From: Desulfobacteraceae bacterium
GTDB taxonomy: Bacteria; Desulfobacterota; Desulfobacteria; Desulfobacterales; Desulfosarcinaceae
NCBI GenBank assembly: GCA_013003715.1
Contig: JABDIN010000073.1
Coordinates: 1-64,000 of the forward strand
DNA: 64,000 nt
Direction: 5' to 3'
Below are positions 1-9,491 of this stretch, one piece after another. How positions within the stretch are numbered: the first letter of the stretch is position 1; each line of letters starts with the position of its first letter. The notes beneath the pieces are model-generated. The model saw only the letters and a program-made list of their open reading frames with translations. It did no database searches and was not told the origin of the DNA. The translations under genes and the position numbers were made by a program.

Positions 1-582
1 GTCCTCGGGGGGGGTATCGGCATGCTCATCGGGTTGATTGCCGGGTATAAAGAGGGGTTGTTCGATAATATCGTCATGCGGATCGGCGATGTTCAGATGG
101 GGGTGCCCTTTATCCTTCTGGCCCTGATCATTCTGGCCATCATGGGCGGTGGTGTGGACAAATTGATCATTGTCCTTGCCCTTCAAAGCTGGGTGCCCTA
201 TGCCCGGGTGGTTCGCGGCGAAACCCTTAAACTCAAAAATCAGGATTTCGTGGAAGCCAGCCGTGCCCAGGGCAGCTCGGATCTGCGGATCATGATCAAG
301 CATATTTTACCGAACCTGCTGGCACCCAATATCATTCTGGGTTCCTTTTCCGTGGCCCAAACCATTGAAAGAGAGGCGGCCTTGAGTTTTCTGGGTCTTG
401 GTGTGGGCGCCGATGTGGCCTCATGGGGCGGTATCCTCGCCACCGGCCGGGACTATATCGTGGAGGCGTGGTGGATAGCCGCTCTGCCGGGAATCGCCAT
501 TGTCATTACGGTGCTGTCCATTAACGTGATCGGAGATTGGTTCAGGGATTACCTGGATCCGCGCAATGTCGAACAGCGGTGA
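1..582 (+). CDS. Peptide ABC transporter permease, DppC/OppC type (5' end outside window)
   Basis: This is the C-terminal part of an inner-membrane permease of a dipeptide/oligopeptide ABC importer. The reading frame is open from the first base, so the start lies upstream of the window. About 193 residues are present. They include hydrophobic membrane segments, the cytoplasmic EAA loop (VEASRAQGSSD followed by IKHILPN) that docks on the ATPase, and the family ending GDWFRDYLDPR. No ATPase follows. It is therefore either the last gene of an upstream transporter operon, or an operon partner of the nitrilase and hydrolase genes downstream. Confidence 0.9.
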   Translation, partial: VLGGGIGMLIGLIAGYKEGLFDNIVMRIGDVQMGVPFILLALIILAIMGGGVDKLIIVLALQSWVPYARVVRGETLKLKNQDFVEASRAQGSSDLRIMIKHILPNLLAPNIILGSFSVAQTIEREAALSFLGLGVGADVASWGGILATGRDYIVEAWWIAALPGIAIVITVLSINVIGDWFRDYLDPRNVEQR

Positions 583-614
583 ACGAACAACAACGGGTGA
601 AGATCCGTAACGCC

Positions 615-750
615 GGCTGGTTTGAAAAGTATTGGTTAAATGGTGATGGGGAATTACGTCGGGGCAAACGTCTCAGCCTTACAATCCAATACCTTGAACC
701 ATCACATCCGATAGGATTTCCTTCACCATTTAGCCAGTTTTCAACCACCC
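615..750. repeat. Imperfect inverted repeat, MITE-like or long hairpin
   Basis: Two arms of about 36 bases, at roughly 615-652 and 714-750, are imperfect reverse complements. Both carry the core TAAATGGTGA preceded by TTGAAAA. They enclose about 60 bases with no recognisable gene and fill most of the gap between the permease and the nitrilase gene. The arms could be the ends of a small non-autonomous element or the stem of a long intercistronic RNA hairpin. No second copy was noticed in this window, and a target-site duplication could not be shown. Confidence 0.5.
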
Positions 751-796
751 GGGCAGTCATGTGCGGATTCTCATCCGAAACGTAAAGGACAACAAC

Positions 797-1678
797 ATGT
801 CGCGCTTATTCGGTATCGCCTGCATCCAGATGGATGCCCGGCCCATGGACCTCGAACACAATTTATCGGAAATGGTTTCCCATGTTCAGCGTATTGCCGG
901 GACGTATCCCATGGTCCGGATGATGGTGTTCAGCGAGTATTGCCTCTACGGCGATTCCCTGCCGCAGGCGCGTTTTACCGCCGAATCCATTCCGAACGCC
1001 ATGACCGATCGTCTGGGTGAGATTGCCCGCCAGTACAATACCTGGCTCATACCGGGAACGATTCTCGAAGCTGTGGACGGCAAGATACATAATACGGCCC
1101 TTGCGATATCACCCGACGGCCGCATCGCCGCCGCCTATCGGAAATTGTTTCCGTGGCAGCCCCTTGAAAAAACGGACCCGGGCAAGGATTTCTGCGTGTT
1201 CGATGTGCCCGGTATCGGCCGCTTCGGCCTGTGCATCTGTTATGACATGTGGTTCCCCGAGGTGTGCCGCACCTTGGCCTGGATGGGTGCGGAGGTGATC
1301 TTGCATCCGACCATGACCACCACCGGAGACCGCGAACAGGAACTCGTGCTGGCCCGGGCCAATGCCATTTTCAATCAATGTTATTTCATAGATGTCAACG
1401 GTGTGGGCGCCGGCGGTATCGGTGCCTCCACCATCACGGACCCTCACGGCCGCGTGATTCAGACGGCAGGCGAATCCCCCATGGTCATGGTGGAGATTCT
1501 TGACCTGGACCTGGTCACCACCGTACGGGAATACGGCACCGCCGGTATCAATCAACACCTCAAACAGCTTAAAGCCTTTCCCCAACGCTTTCCACCATAC
1601 AATGAGGGCATGCAAAATGGTGACGGATTCAGGAATTTGGGGAAAGTACAACAACATAGAGAGATAAAATCCAGATGA
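797..1678 (+). CDS. Carbon-nitrogen hydrolase, nitrilase superfamily
   Basis: A cytoplasmic amidase/nitrilase-family enzyme of 293 residues that hydrolyses a C-N bond of an amide or related compound; the substrate cannot be read from sequence. The catalytic triad is visible: Glu47 in FSEYCLYG, Lys116 in YRKLFPW and the nucleophile Cys148 in ICYDMWFPE. The ATG at 797 is preferred over in-frame starts upstream because AAAGGA lies just before it and the conserved N-terminus IACIQMDA follows directly. The stop overlaps the next start as ATGA, so the two genes are translationally coupled. The neighbours (peptide transporters, CocE-type hydrolase) suggest an amide or peptide-derived substrate. Confidence 0.88.
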   Translation: MSRLFGIACIQMDARPMDLEHNLSEMVSHVQRIAGTYPMVRMMVFSEYCLYGDSLPQARFTAESIPNAMTDRLGEIARQYNTWLIPGTILEAVDGKIHNTALAISPDGRIAAAYRKLFPWQPLEKTDPGKDFCVFDVPGIGRFGLCICYDMWFPEVCRTLAWMGAEVILHPTMTTTGDREQELVLARANAIFNQCYFIDVNGVGAGGIGASTITDPHGRVIQTAGESPMVMVEILDLDLVTTVREYGTAGINQHLKQLKAFPQRFPPYNEGMQNGDGFRNLGKVQQHREIKSR

Positions 1679-3300
1679 CTGAAACATCCAACGACATGAA
1701 AACGTTATTCGTTCCAGTGCGGGATGGAATCGCACTTGAGACCCATCTGTTTCTGCCGGATGGGGATGGACCATTTCCGGCGGCCTACTCCCGCACGGTC
1801 TATAGCCTTGACTTTCTGTACGACAGGGCACGAGGCCTCCGGGACATCGGCATTGCAGCTGTGGTGCAATATGCCAGGGGGCATGGTAAATCCGGGGGTG
1901 AACTGGAACAATCAGTGCCCATTGCCGAGGATGGTTACGATACCATCGATTGGATTGTATCCCAGCCATGGAGCAACGGCCGGGTGGGCACTTTCGGGGC
2001 ATCGGCCCTGGCGAAAAACCAGATCAATCTGGCCGCCATGACGCATTCGGCCCATAAAGCCATGTCCCTGGGCGTTCCCTCCTGGGGCATACAGGAAGGA
2101 CTCGGCGGCGCCTGGATGTACGCTCAGGTGATGATGTGGATCGCGCGCACCCAGAACGGCCCCTATAACCTGGAGATGGAGAAGATCGACTGGCAGGCGC
2201 ACCTGGATCGATTGCCGGTGACATCGGCCCTCGACGATGTCGGCACGGCCCAGTCATACTACCAGGAGATCATCACCTCCGACTTTTCCAACTGGAGCCC
2301 CCGCACCGGTATCGCAGCCATTCCCGACATGAACATTCCCGCCTACCTGATCACCGGGTGGTGGGATCTTTGCCAGTACGGATCCGTGGCCTATTACCAG
2401 CACTTGCGCCGGGATGGGCGCGAGTCCCAGCGCAACAATACCCATCTGATCATCGGCCCCTGGAACCATCTCTACGAATTGTCCGAAGACTATGATTTCG
2501 GACCGGCGGCCGATTACAGCCTGGATGAACTGGAAAACACATTTTTTTCAAAATATCTGAAGGGTTGCGACACGGATGATTTTCCACCGGTTCATGTATT
2601 CATTCTCGGCGACAATCAATGGCGGCGGTTTTCGGAATGGCCGGTACCGGAGGCCAAGATCGAAAAATGGTATTTGCACGATGGCGGGATATTAACCGCA
2701 GACACGCCGGCCTCTCCGGATGCCTGTTCCGCATTCCTTTACAATCCGGCGAATCCCATACCCACATCCGGCGGCGCTAACAATGCACCGGCGATCCGTC
2801 ACCTTCCCGCTATGGGCGCCGGGCCGAGAAATCAATATCACCTATGCCAAAGGGAGGATGTGGTGGTGTTTCGCACCGCACCCGCCAACCGGCCGCAAAC
2901 CATTGCGGGCCCGGTCGAGATGGTGCTGTGGGCGGCATCATCGGCCGTCGACACCGATTTTACCGCCAAGCTGATGCTTGTGAATGAAACCGGGGATGAC
3001 TGGATGCTGCTGAGCGATGGTATCGTTCGTGCCCGGTACCGAAACGGTCGCCGGCAGGCGGAATTTCTAAGCCCCGGCAACGCCTATGAATTTAAAATCG
3101 ATCTCTGGCATGTGGCGGTGACAATCCAACCCGGTTGTTCGCTGGCTCTGGCGATCTCCAGCAGCAATTTTCCCCGGTTCTGCCGCAATTTGAATACAGG
3201 TGGTGATAATGAACAGGACGACTATTTTGAGACCGCCAGCCAGACAATTCTGCATAACAGCCGTTTCGCGTCACACCTGGTGGTACCGGTATTGGATTGA
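1675..3300 (+). CDS. CocE/NonD-family serine hydrolase (X-Pro dipeptidyl-peptidase S15 type)
   Basis: A 541-residue alpha/beta hydrolase of the CocE/NonD (S15) family, which cleaves esters or acyl-peptide-like bonds. The catalytic residues fit Ser110 (FGASALA), Asp231 (GWWDLCQYG) and His265 (GPWNH). The C-terminal jelly-roll typical of CocE is present, and the protein ends in the usual way (SHLVVPVLD), so the gene looks complete. It starts inside the nitrilase stop codon (ATGA). Its own TGA touches the first base of a peptidase remnant in another frame, which marks a deletion junction. The true substrate is unknown. Confidence 0.88.
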   Translation: MTETSNDMKTLFVPVRDGIALETHLFLPDGDGPFPAAYSRTVYSLDFLYDRARGLRDIGIAAVVQYARGHGKSGGELEQSVPIAEDGYDTIDWIVSQPWSNGRVGTFGASALAKNQINLAAMTHSAHKAMSLGVPSWGIQEGLGGAWMYAQVMMWIARTQNGPYNLEMEKIDWQAHLDRLPVTSALDDVGTAQSYYQEIITSDFSNWSPRTGIAAIPDMNIPAYLITGWWDLCQYGSVAYYQHLRRDGRESQRNNTHLIIGPWNHLYELSEDYDFGPAADYSLDELENTFFSKYLKGCDTDDFPPVHVFILGDNQWRRFSEWPVPEAKIEKWYLHDGGILTADTPASPDACSAFLYNPANPIPTSGGANNAPAIRHLPAMGAGPRNQYHLCQREDVVVFRTAPANRPQTIAGPVEMVLWAASSAVDTDFTAKLMLVNETGDDWMLLSDGIVRARYRNGRRQAEFLSPGNAYEFKIDLWHVAVTIQPGCSLALAISSSNFPRFCRNLNTGGDNEQDDYFETASQTILHNSRFASHLVVPVLD

Positions 3301-3823
3301 GTTCAAGGGTGGTATCGGTACCGCTTCGCGGCGCGTGACCACCAGGGTCGGTGAGTTTACGCTTGGCGTGCTGGTGCAGGCCAATCAGGGGGAAAGAGAC
3401 CAACTCGAGATAGCCGGCGTACCGGTGGGTCGAATGATCCCTGAGCATAGCATCGTTCGTGAAAAGGAAGGGTCCATCATCATTGTAATTGCCACTGATG
3501 CACCATTGCTGCCGCTCCAACTAAAGCGTGTTGCGCGCCGGGCTACGATGGGGTTGGCGCGAACCGGCAGTATGGGCAGCCATACCTCCGGTGATATTTT
3601 CATTGCCTTTTCCACGGCCAATCCCGGCGCATTTCGTGATGACACCCTAAATCGGTTGGACATGCTGCCCGACAATCACCTCAATCCTATCTTCCAGGCG
3701 GCCGTGCAGTCCACCGAAGAGGCCATCATCAATGCCCTGGTCGCTTCCGGTGATATGGTCGGTGCCGGAGACCGGAAAGTCATTGGCCTGCCATTGAAAA
3801 AACTCAGCGAACTCTTTCCATAA
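3299..3823 (+). pseudogene. Remnant of a DmpA/P1-family (S58) aminopeptidase: beta subunit intact, most of alpha subunit lost
   Basis: From 3299 the frame reads EFKGGIGTASR, then GVLVQANQG, GVPVGR, the self-cleavage region EGSIIIVIATDAPLL and GDIFIAFSTANPG, all hallmarks of the DmpA family. In that family the precursor cuts itself between Gly and Ser, and the freed Ser is the nucleophile. Here the Gly-Ser pair and about 116 residues after it (a full-length beta subunit) are intact, but roughly 190 residues of the alpha subunit are missing. The open frame formally begins at an ATG at 3200, inside the hydrolase gene, which would add 33 unrelated residues. A deletion fused to the hydrolase stop codon is the simplest reading. 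Activity is unlikely. Confidence 0.75.
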
Positions 3824-4027
3824 AAATAAATTGACATCGCAAACATCATATTGTTATAACGACTTTGCAAACGCCAATAAACCCAAGTAGCATAGTATAA
3901 TGGTATGATTATGGTTTAATCGGGCCATATTGATTCTGCCTATTTGACATGTTGTTATAATAAATGTCTCTGGGGGCCTTATGCCTTGAATCCGTTCGAC
4001 ATATCCACCCACAATGAAGGAGGTCAT

Positions 4028-5587
4028 ATGAAAAAAGGCACTTATCCCGTTTTCCTTGCATTATTAATCGCTTCGGTCATCCTGGCGGTATCCTCTACGC
4101 CCCTGGCAGCGGCGCCTCAGCGCGGCGGTACCCTGAATATTGGGATCAACACGGATATCACCGCCATTGACCCGCATACGACCACGGCAGCCATTACGGC
4201 AAGTGTTATGGGGCATGTGTATGAGCGTTTGATCGGTTTGGGGGAGAACCTGGAGTTGGTGCCGGTTCTGGCTGAACGATGGGAGATCAGTGATGATAAC
4301 CTGCAAATCACATTTTACTTGCGCAAGGGCAAACTCTTTCACAATGGGCAGGAAATGACCGCCGATGATGTGAAATTCACCTTCGACCGCATCCGCACAC
4401 CCGAGATTAAATTCGGACGAAAAAAAGATTTCGCGGATATCGACCGGATCGAAGTGGTGGATAAATACACCGTGCGATTCTATATGAAGAAATCCAACCT
4501 GTCCATGTTGTACTCAATGGCGTATCTCTCCCCTCTGGTTGCGGTTGTGTGTGAGGATGAGGTCGAAAAGCAGGGTGAAAAGATGACAAATCCCATTGGC
4601 ACCGGGCCCTATAAGTTTGTCGAATGGAAACCGGATCGTCATATTTTACTGGAGCGTTTTGAAAAATATGTTCCTCAACCGGGACCTAAAAACGGTTTCG
4701 GCGGAGAGCGAGTGGCCTATCTCGATAAACTTAAATTCATCCCGATCACGGAAGAATCCGCGGCCACCATGGCCCTGCTGAACAAGGAAGTCGATCTTTT
4801 GGTATATGTGCCCTTCGGCATGGTTGAACAATTCAAAAATAATTATGCTAAAAAGGGTATCGTACTCGAAGAAAAGACAAGCCCGAATTGGGGCGAAATC
4901 CAGATCCATATGCAAAAACCGGTCGTTGAAAACCTTAAGTTCCGCCAAGCCATGGCCTATGCCATAGACCGTGATATCGTTTTGCAAGCGGCACTCAAGG
5001 GTCACGGTACGCCCCATTCTTCCTGGGTTGCCCGGAAGAATGCCTACTACACCCCCTTTCACGACAAATGGTATGAAAAAGACACCGCCAAAGCCAAGAA
5101 ACTGCTCAAGGAAGCCGGGTACAATGGCGAAGAAGTCAACATATCTGTTTCAAAAAAATACCCGATGCACTTTGGTATTGCCGTGGCGGTTCAGTCGGAA
5201 TTGCAGGCGGTGGGGATCAATGCCAAGCTTAAAGTCATGGAATGGGCCAACCTGATCAAGGCCATGTACGGCAATGATTTTGAAATTCTGATCTGCAGCC
5301 ATACAGCGCGTCCTGATCCTGTAACCGCCTATTTTTATATGAAGCTTAACGGGATGGAAGAGAAATATCCGCGCATGGCCCAAATCAAGGAAGAAGCGGC
5401 AGGTACGCTGGATACCCAGAAGCGAATCGCCCTTTTTGAAGAAGCCCATCAAATGTGTATCGATACCGTGCCTTCCTATGTGTTTTACAATCAGAATATT
5501 GTTCAGGCCTGGCAGGATAATGTCAAAGGTTACACGATCTGGGAAGCCGGGATGCAAAGATACTGGGGCGTCTGGAAAGAGAAATAG
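4028..5587 (+). CDS. Peptide ABC transporter substrate-binding protein (SBP family 5)
   Basis: Periplasmic binding protein of 519 residues that captures peptides or related solutes for the permeases downstream. A Sec signal peptide (MKKGTYPVFL, a hydrophobic core, cut near AAAPQ) leads into the family-5 fold RGGTLNIGINTDITAIDPH. The ATG at 4028 is chosen because AAGGAGG lies directly upstream; the longer in-frame extension has no signal character. It heads an operon with dppB-, dppC-, dppD- and dppF-like genes. A perfect stem-loop follows its stop codon, as is common where binding protein is made in excess over membrane parts. Confidence 0.92.
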   Translation: MKKGTYPVFLALLIASVILAVSSTPLAAAPQRGGTLNIGINTDITAIDPHTTTAAITASVMGHVYERLIGLGENLELVPVLAERWEISDDNLQITFYLRKGKLFHNGQEMTADDVKFTFDRIRTPEIKFGRKKDFADIDRIEVVDKYTVRFYMKKSNLSMLYSMAYLSPLVAVVCEDEVEKQGEKMTNPIGTGPYKFVEWKPDRHILLERFEKYVPQPGPKNGFGGERVAYLDKLKFIPITEESAATMALLNKEVDLLVYVPFGMVEQFKNNYAKKGIVLEEKTSPNWGEIQIHMQKPVVENLKFRQAMAYAIDRDIVLQAALKGHGTPHSSWVARKNAYYTPFHDKWYEKDTAKAKKLLKEAGYNGEEVNISVSKKYPMHFGIAVAVQSELQAVGINAKLKVMEWANLIKAMYGNDFEILICSHTARPDPVTAYFYMKLNGMEEKYPRMAQIKEEAAGTLDTQKRIALFEEAHQMCIDTVPSYVFYNQNIVQAWQDNVKGYTIWEAGMQRYWGVWKEK

Positions 5588-5602
5588 ATGTCGTCAATTT
5601 CA

Positions 5603-5629
5603 ACCGGGGTTGAATTGTTCAACCCCGGT
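5603..5629 (+). promoter_or_regulatory. Intercistronic stem-loop after the binding-protein gene
   Basis: ACCGGGGTTGAA and TTCAACCCCGGT form a perfect 12-bp stem with a 3-base loop, starting 15 bases after the binding-protein stop. No T-run follows, so it is not an intrinsic terminator. Stem-loops in this place in binding-protein operons protect the upstream mRNA and reduce downstream expression; that role is inferred here. Confidence 0.7.
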
Positions 5630-5735
5630 ATGATAACGGGTGTTCCGTGTTTAATGACGATTCGTGCGGCCGTATTTCATATCGACTGAAATGCGGATAA
5701 TTTTGATGTTTCAAGGTTCAGGATAGCACGTCCTT

Positions 5736-6680
5736 ATGCTAAATTATTCTATCAGGCGATTGTTGTACTTCATTCCAACACTTTTCATCGTCGCTTTTAT
5801 GGTGTTTTTTCTCGTTCGTCTCATTCCAGGTGATCCGATCCAGGTGATGCTCGGAGACGGCGCGAATCCGGAAACAATTGCCGCGGTACGTGAAAAAATG
5901 GGATTGGACCGACCCCTTCCCATCCAATTCGGCATATGGCTCGGCAGTGTCGTGAAAGGAGATTTCGGGACGTCCATCCAGACCAACCGGCCTGTTCTGC
6001 AATCCATCCGGGAACGCTTCCCGGTCACCATAACACTGACCACGCTGGCCTTATTGTTTTCGTTGCTCCTCTCTATCCCCACAGGAATGCTTGCCGCCGT
6101 TTACCGGAACACCGGCAAGGATTATTTCTTTATGTTGTTGACCATCTTGGGCGTATCCGCCCCTGTTTTCTGGCTCGGTCTGCTCTCGCTGCTTGTTTTT
6201 TCGGTGAAGCTCGGCTGGTTTCCTTCCATCGGATTCGTACCGATTTGGGAGGATTTTTGGACCGGACTTACCTACTTGATCCTTCCGGCGGTCACCCTGG
6301 CGCTTCACATGGCGGCCGTAGTAGCGCGAATGACAAGATCTTCCATGTTGGAGGTGTTGCGCCTCGAGTATATCACCCATGCCCGCGCCAAAGGATTGGG
6401 GGAGGGTAAGGTACTGATCAAGCACGCCCTGAAGAATGCATTCGGACCGACCCTCACCACCATCGGGATCCAGTACGGACAATTATTGGGTGGCGCGGTT
6501 ATTACCGAGTCGGTCTTCAGTCTTCCGGGCCTTGGCCGCTATGTCATGGTGTCCATCCATGCCCGGGACTACCCTGCAGTACAAGGGTGCATCCTCTTCA
6601 TGGCCCTGATTTACGTTGTCATCAACCTGGTGGTAGACCTGATGTATACTTATTTTGATCCCCGAATCGAGTACAATTGA
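5736..6680 (+). CDS. Peptide ABC transporter permease, DppB/OppB type
   Basis: Inner-membrane permease of 314 residues, the usual length for DppB. It begins with the typical IRRLLYFIPTLFIVAFMVFFLVR segment (shown here only to name the first helix), continues with PGDP and MGLDRPLP in the periplasmic loop, and carries the EAA loop (YITHARAKGLGE, IKHALKNA) and the ending DLMYTYFDPRIEYN. It pairs with the DppC-type protein encoded next, whose TTG start overlaps this stop as TTGA. It is the second gene of the operon starting at 4028. Confidence 0.92.
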   Translation: MLNYSIRRLLYFIPTLFIVAFMVFFLVRLIPGDPIQVMLGDGANPETIAAVREKMGLDRPLPIQFGIWLGSVVKGDFGTSIQTNRPVLQSIRERFPVTITLTTLALLFSLLLSIPTGMLAAVYRNTGKDYFFMLLTILGVSAPVFWLGLLSLLVFSVKLGWFPSIGFVPIWEDFWTGLTYLILPAVTLALHMAAVVARMTRSSMLEVLRLEYITHARAKGLGEGKVLIKHALKNAFGPTLTTIGIQYGQLLGGAVITESVFSLPGLGRYVMVSIHARDYPAVQGCILFMALIYVVINLVVDLMYTYFDPRIEYN

Positions 6681-7513
6681 TTGTTTCGCCCATGTTTATG
6701 CGGAAAATATATAAAAATAAATTAGGATTGGCGGGGTTCATCGTTATCCTCGCCTTTGCCATGCTGGCCCTGGCCGCGCCGTGGGTGTCCACCCATGATC
6801 CGCTCAAGGCGGATGTGATGAACTGGAAAGCGCCGCCATCCATGGATCATTTTTTCGGTACCGATGAGTACGGCCGGGATATTTTCAGCCGGGTGATCCA
6901 TGGTACCCGTATATCCATGTATATCAGTTTTCTGTCGGTACTGATCGCAACATTTTTCGGGGTGAGTATCGGGGCGATATCCGGATTTTACGGCGGCTGG
7001 ATCGATAACATCATCATGCGGTTCATGGATGCCGTGATGTCGTTTCCGGCGATTCTACTGGCCATCGGCATCATGGCGGTGATGGGGGGCAGTATTTATA
7101 ATGTCACCATTGCCCTGGGCTTTGTTTATATCCCGAGATTCGCCCGGATCATTCGTGGATCAGCCCTTTCATTAAGGCAGAAGGAATTCGTCGAAGCTTC
7201 CCTGGCATTGGGCAGCAGCGATTTTACGATTATTTTTCGACATATTCTGCCCAATTGCATGGCCCCGCTGATTGTGCAGATCACCTTAAGTCTGGCCTAT
7301 GCCATCCTGGCCGAAACCGGTCTGAGCTTTCTCGGCCTTGGCGCCCCGCCCCCGGCACCTTCATGGGGCAACATATTGAGCGATGCCCGGAACCTCATGC
7401 TTGATGCCCCGTGGATGACGGTCTTTCCCGGCATCGCCATCACCATGTGTGTGTTGGGGTTCAACTTGCTGGGTGATGCCCTTAGAGACATTTTGGATCC
7501 CCGGTTGAAATGA
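6677..7513 (+). CDS. Peptide ABC transporter permease, DppC/OppC type
   Basis: Second permease of the importer, 278 residues from the TTG at 6677, whose TTGA overlaps the upstream stop. ATG codons at 6692 and 6698 are equally possible and would trim 5 or 7 residues. Visible family marks are GTDEYGRDIFSRVIHGTR, the EAA loop (VEASLALGSSD, FRHILPN), ETGLSFLGLGAPPP and the ending GDALRDILDPRLK. It forms the membrane channel together with the DppB-type protein. Confidence 0.92.
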   Translation: MIVSPMFMRKIYKNKLGLAGFIVILAFAMLALAAPWVSTHDPLKADVMNWKAPPSMDHFFGTDEYGRDIFSRVIHGTRISMYISFLSVLIATFFGVSIGAISGFYGGWIDNIIMRFMDAVMSFPAILLAIGIMAVMGGSIYNVTIALGFVYIPRFARIIRGSALSLRQKEFVEASLALGSSDFTIIFRHILPNCMAPLIVQITLSLAYAILAETGLSFLGLGAPPPAPSWGNILSDARNLMLDAPWMTVFPGIAITMCVLGFNLLGDALRDILDPRLK

Positions 7514-7517
7514 GAAA

Positions 7518-8495
7518 ATGGACAACATACTAGACATTCAGGATCTTCACACCTTTTTTTACACACCGGAGGGCACCGCCAAGGCGGTGAACGGTGTCAG
7601 TCTGTCTTTGAAACCCGGAGAAATTCTCGGCCTTGTGGGAGAATCCGGTTGCGGGAAGAGCGTTACCAACCTTTCCGTCCTGCGTCTTATCAGCGATCCG
7701 CCGGGCAAAATCGTATCCGGAAAAATATCACTCGATGGGCAGGATTTACTGCAATTGCCCAAGCGGGATATGCGTAAAATCCGGGGTGATCGTATTTCCA
7801 TGATCTTCCAGGAACCCATGATTTCCCTCAATCCGGCGTATACCATCGGAAACCAGTTGATGGAAGCCCTGCTGACCCATCGGAAGATCAGCCGTGCCGA
7901 AGCGGTGAACCGGGTGGTTGAGATGCTTCAGATGGTGGAGATCCCTTCAGCCGAAAAAAGACTGAAAGACTATCCTCACCATCTCAGCGGCGGCATGCGG
8001 CAACGGGTGATGATCGCCGAAGCCATGCTGCTGCGGCCGCAGGTGTTGTTGGCTGATGAACCCACCACCGCCCTGGATGTCACCATTCAGGCCCAGGTTC
8101 TCGAACTGATGTACAAACTGACCGAAGAGTTCGATACCGCCATCATATTGGTCACCCATAACCTGGGGATCGTCGCTGAATCGGCGCAACGGGTCGCCGT
8201 CATGTACACCGGGAGGGTCATTGAAGAGGCGCCGGTGAAGGATCTTTTTGAATCACCCCGTCACCCGTACACCAACGGCCTGTTGCGTTCCGTGCCCGTA
8301 CCGGATCAAAATCGACCGGCGGGGCGGGAACCCCTTTATGAAATAGAGGGGATCGTTCCCAATCTGTTTGACCTTCCATCCGGGTGCAGTTTCCATCCCC
8401 GGTGTTCCAGGATAAAGGACATTTGCCGCCATGAACAACCACCGGAGGTTGAAGTGGGGACGAATCATATGGCCAGATGCTGGTTATATGCCTGA
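7518..8495 (+). CDS. Peptide ABC transporter ATPase, DppD/OppD type
   Basis: Cytoplasmic ATPase of 325 residues that powers the importer encoded by the two preceding genes. Walker A is GESGCGKS, the Q-loop is FQEPMISLNP, the signature is LSGGMRQR and Walker B is LLADEPTT. The C-terminal oligopeptide-ABC extension (SGCSFHPRC and further Cys) is present; in this family it often binds an Fe-S cluster. The ATG lies 5 bases after the upstream stop, so expression is coupled. Confidence 0.93.
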   Translation: MDNILDIQDLHTFFYTPEGTAKAVNGVSLSLKPGEILGLVGESGCGKSVTNLSVLRLISDPPGKIVSGKISLDGQDLLQLPKRDMRKIRGDRISMIFQEPMISLNPAYTIGNQLMEALLTHRKISRAEAVNRVVEMLQMVEIPSAEKRLKDYPHHLSGGMRQRVMIAEAMLLRPQVLLADEPTTALDVTIQAQVLELMYKLTEEFDTAIILVTHNLGIVAESAQRVAVMYTGRVIEEAPVKDLFESPRHPYTNGLLRSVPVPDQNRPAGREPLYEIEGIVPNLFDLPSGCSFHPRCSRIKDICRHEQPPEVEVGTNHMARCWLYA

Positions 8496-8528
8496 TGCCT
8501 CAGCCCAACTATCTGATGCGAGAGAAAC

Positions 8529-9491
8529 ATGGATGAATTGCTGTCTGTAAAAAATCTAAAAAAGTATTTTCCAGGTCCCAAACGGTTGCTGGGGGGGATT
8601 AAACACCATGTTCGGGCTGTGGACGATATCTCTTTTCATATAAGGCCTGGAGAAACACTGGGACTCGTCGGAGAATCGGGTTGTGGGAAATCCACCATCG
8701 GCCGTTTGCTGCTCAGGTTGATTTCACCCACCGCCGGCAGCATTTTTTTTAGAGGCGATCGGATTCATACACTGAACCGGCGCGCCATGCGGCCTTATCG
8801 TAAACATTTACAGATCATTTTTCAGGATCCGTATTCCTCCCTCAACCCCCGCATGATGGTCAAAGATATTATCGGGGAGGGACTCAAAAGGACCACCCGG
8901 ATCTCAGCGATCGAACGCCGGGAGCGGGTGCTTGATATCATGGAGAAGGTCGGGCTCCGGCCCGAACAATACAGCCGTTATCCCCATGAGTTCAGCGGGG
9001 GGCAGCGCCAGCGGATCTGTATCGCCCGCGCCATCGTCATGAACCCGGCACTGGTGGTGGCCGATGAACCGGTATCCGCACTGGATGTATCCATTCAGGC
9101 CCAGGTGATCAATTTACTTGAACGACTCAGAGAAGAGCTGAATTTATCCTATCTGTTTATCTCCCATGACCTGAGCGTTGTCGAGCACATCAGTGACCGC
9201 ATTGCCGTCATGTACCTGGGTAAAATCGTTGAGATGGCCGACCGGAACCAACTCTATAATGATCCGCAACACCCCTACACCATTGCCTTGTTATCGGCGC
9301 TGCCGCTGCCGCAGGTCGGACGGAAAAAGAAGCGCATTATTTTACATGGTGATATTCCAAGCCCTTTGAATCCGCCATCCGGGTGCCGGTTTCACACCAG
9401 GTGCAGCCGTGCCACCGGTATCTGCCGGGACAGCGAACCCGAATTAAAAGAAGGTGATACGGGTCATTTTATTGCATGTCATGGCAATTGA
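8529..9491 (+). CDS. Peptide ABC transporter ATPase, DppF/OppF type
   Basis: Second ATPase of the importer, 320 residues. Walker A is [11 protein letters not shown], the Q-loop is [12 protein letters not shown], the signature is FSGGQRQRI and Walker B is [11 protein letters not shown]. The family C-terminal Cys extension is SGCRFHTRC. It is the last gene of the five-gene transporter operon (4028-9491). A stretch of about 480 bases without a convincing gene follows before the kinase gene. Confidence 0.93.
   Translation: MDELLSVKNLKKYFPGPKRLLGGIKHHVRAVDDISFHIRPGETLGLVGESGCGKSTIGRLLLRLISPTAGSIFFRGDRIHTLNRRAMRPYRKHLQIIFQDPYSSLNPRMMVKDIIGEGLKRTTRISAIERRERVLDIMEKVGLRPEQYSRYPHEFSGGQRQRICIARAIVMNPALVVADEPVSALDVSIQAQVINLLERLREELNLSYLFISHDLSVVEHISDRIAVMYLGKIVEMADRNQLYNDPQHPYTIALLSALPLPQVGRKKKRIILHGDIPSPLNPPSGCRFHTRCSRATGICRDSEPELKEGDTGHFIACHGN

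Noticed and set aside
1109-2002. 297-residue minus-strand open frame
   Set aside because: Runs across the ends of two well-supported overlapping plus-strand genes; no family likeness.
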